Assembly: GCA_020253595.1 (NCBI GenBank) | Contig: JADCBH010000313.1 | Location: 1-6,466 of the forward strand | DNA length: 6,466 nucleotides | Reading direction: 5' to 3' | DNA from: Brevundimonas sp. | GTDB lineage: Bacteria > Pseudomonadota > Alphaproteobacteria > Caulobacterales > Caulobacteraceae | Part shown: positions 6,231 to 6,466 of the stretch, in pieces | Position numbering within the stretch: the stretch's first letter is position 1 | Layout: each line of letters opens with the position of its first letter | Program-made: the position numbers and the translations under genes | Notes under the pieces: model-generated | Told to the model about the DNA's origin: nothing | What the model saw: only the letters and a program-made list of their open reading frames with translations | Database searches by the model: none

Positions 6231-6466
6231 CCGAGCGCCTCCAGCTGCGCTGGCAGCGCATAGGCCCAGGCGGTGATGTCGCCAGCCCCCAGCAGCACGA
6301 CCACGTCCCCCGTCTTGGCCTCTTCCGCAATCACGCGCGGCAGGACGGCGGCGTTCTCGAGCGCGGAGACCCTCAGATGGCCATAGCGGCGGATGCCGTC
6401 GACCAGCGCCTGCTTGTCCACGCCCTCGATGGGCTGTTCGCCCGCCGCATAGACATCGGCCACGAT
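6227..6466 (-). CDS. murC: UDP-N-acetylmuramate--L-alanine ligase MurC, C-terminal fragment
   Basis: MurC is the ATP-dependent cytoplasmic ligase that adds L-alanine to UDP-MurNAc, the first residue of the peptidoglycan stem peptide. Only the last 79 codons and stop TGA are present; the rest lies beyond the right edge. The visible part belongs to the C-terminal Mur ligase domain. It has DVYAAGEQPIEGVD near the start, an alternating strand-helix region, and LLGAGDITAWAYALP near the end, both typical of MurC rather than MurD, MurE or MurF. The reading frame is open through the window edge, so the fragment results from the window limit and not from a mutation. The stop overlaps the murB GTG start. 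Confidence 0.93.
   Translation of the reverse strand: MVADVYAAGEQPIEGVDKQALVDGIRRYGHLRVSALENAAVLPRVIAEEAKTGDVVVLLGAGDITAWAYALPAQLEALG
6238..6242 (-). promoter_or_regulatory. Ribosome-binding site of murB
   Basis: GGAGG on the minus strand, within the last codons of murC, is seven nucleotides before the GTG at 6230. It supports that non-ATG start, which places the murB start over the murC stop. Confidence 0.75.

Noticed and set aside
5376..6263. Plus-strand open frame of 295 codons
   Set aside because: Antisense to murB, which carries all the FAD-binding and catalytic motifs.

Overview
The window is a high-GC bacterial segment in which every gene I can support lies on the minus strand. Reading 5' to 3' along that strand (from the right end), it holds the 3' end of murC, then complete murB, ddl, ftsQ and ftsA, then a gap of about 208 bp, then the first two thirds of a TonB-dependent outer-membrane receptor that runs off the left end. 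The high GC content, the order murC-murB-ddl-ftsQ-ftsA, the FtsA C-terminal helix ending WLRDNL and the type of receptor point to an alphaproteobacterium. Caulobacterales (Caulobacter/Brevundimonas-like) is the best guess. The taxon is inferred, not proven.

Region 2119-6466 is the distal part of a division and cell wall (dcw) cluster. MurC and MurB act in sequence on UDP-linked cytoplasmic precursors: MurC adds L-Ala to the UDP-MurNAc that MurB produces. Ddl makes the D-Ala-D-Ala dipeptide that is later attached to the stem peptide. FtsQ is a membrane divisome scaffold, and FtsA is the actin-like membrane anchor for FtsZ. The genes are tightly packed: murC/murB overlap by 4 nt as GTGA, murB/ddl are 20 nt apart, ddl/ftsQ overlap by 13 nt, and ftsQ/ftsA are 28 nt apart. 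This suggests one transcript. A near-consensus CtrA box inside the 3' part of ddl suggests that ftsQ-ftsA also has its own cell-cycle promoter.

Region 1911-2118 is non-coding and carries several small signals: a 7-bp inverted repeat spanning 42 bp, two stem-loops (one followed by seven T residues), and a weak candidate promoter for the receptor. Region 1-1910 is the receptor, with signal peptide, TonB-box-like segment, plug and the start of the barrel. It sits where ftsZ would be expected after ftsA in a Caulobacter-type cluster. No RNA genes, mobile elements or CRISPR arrays were seen. The long plus-strand open frames are antisense shadows of these genes.
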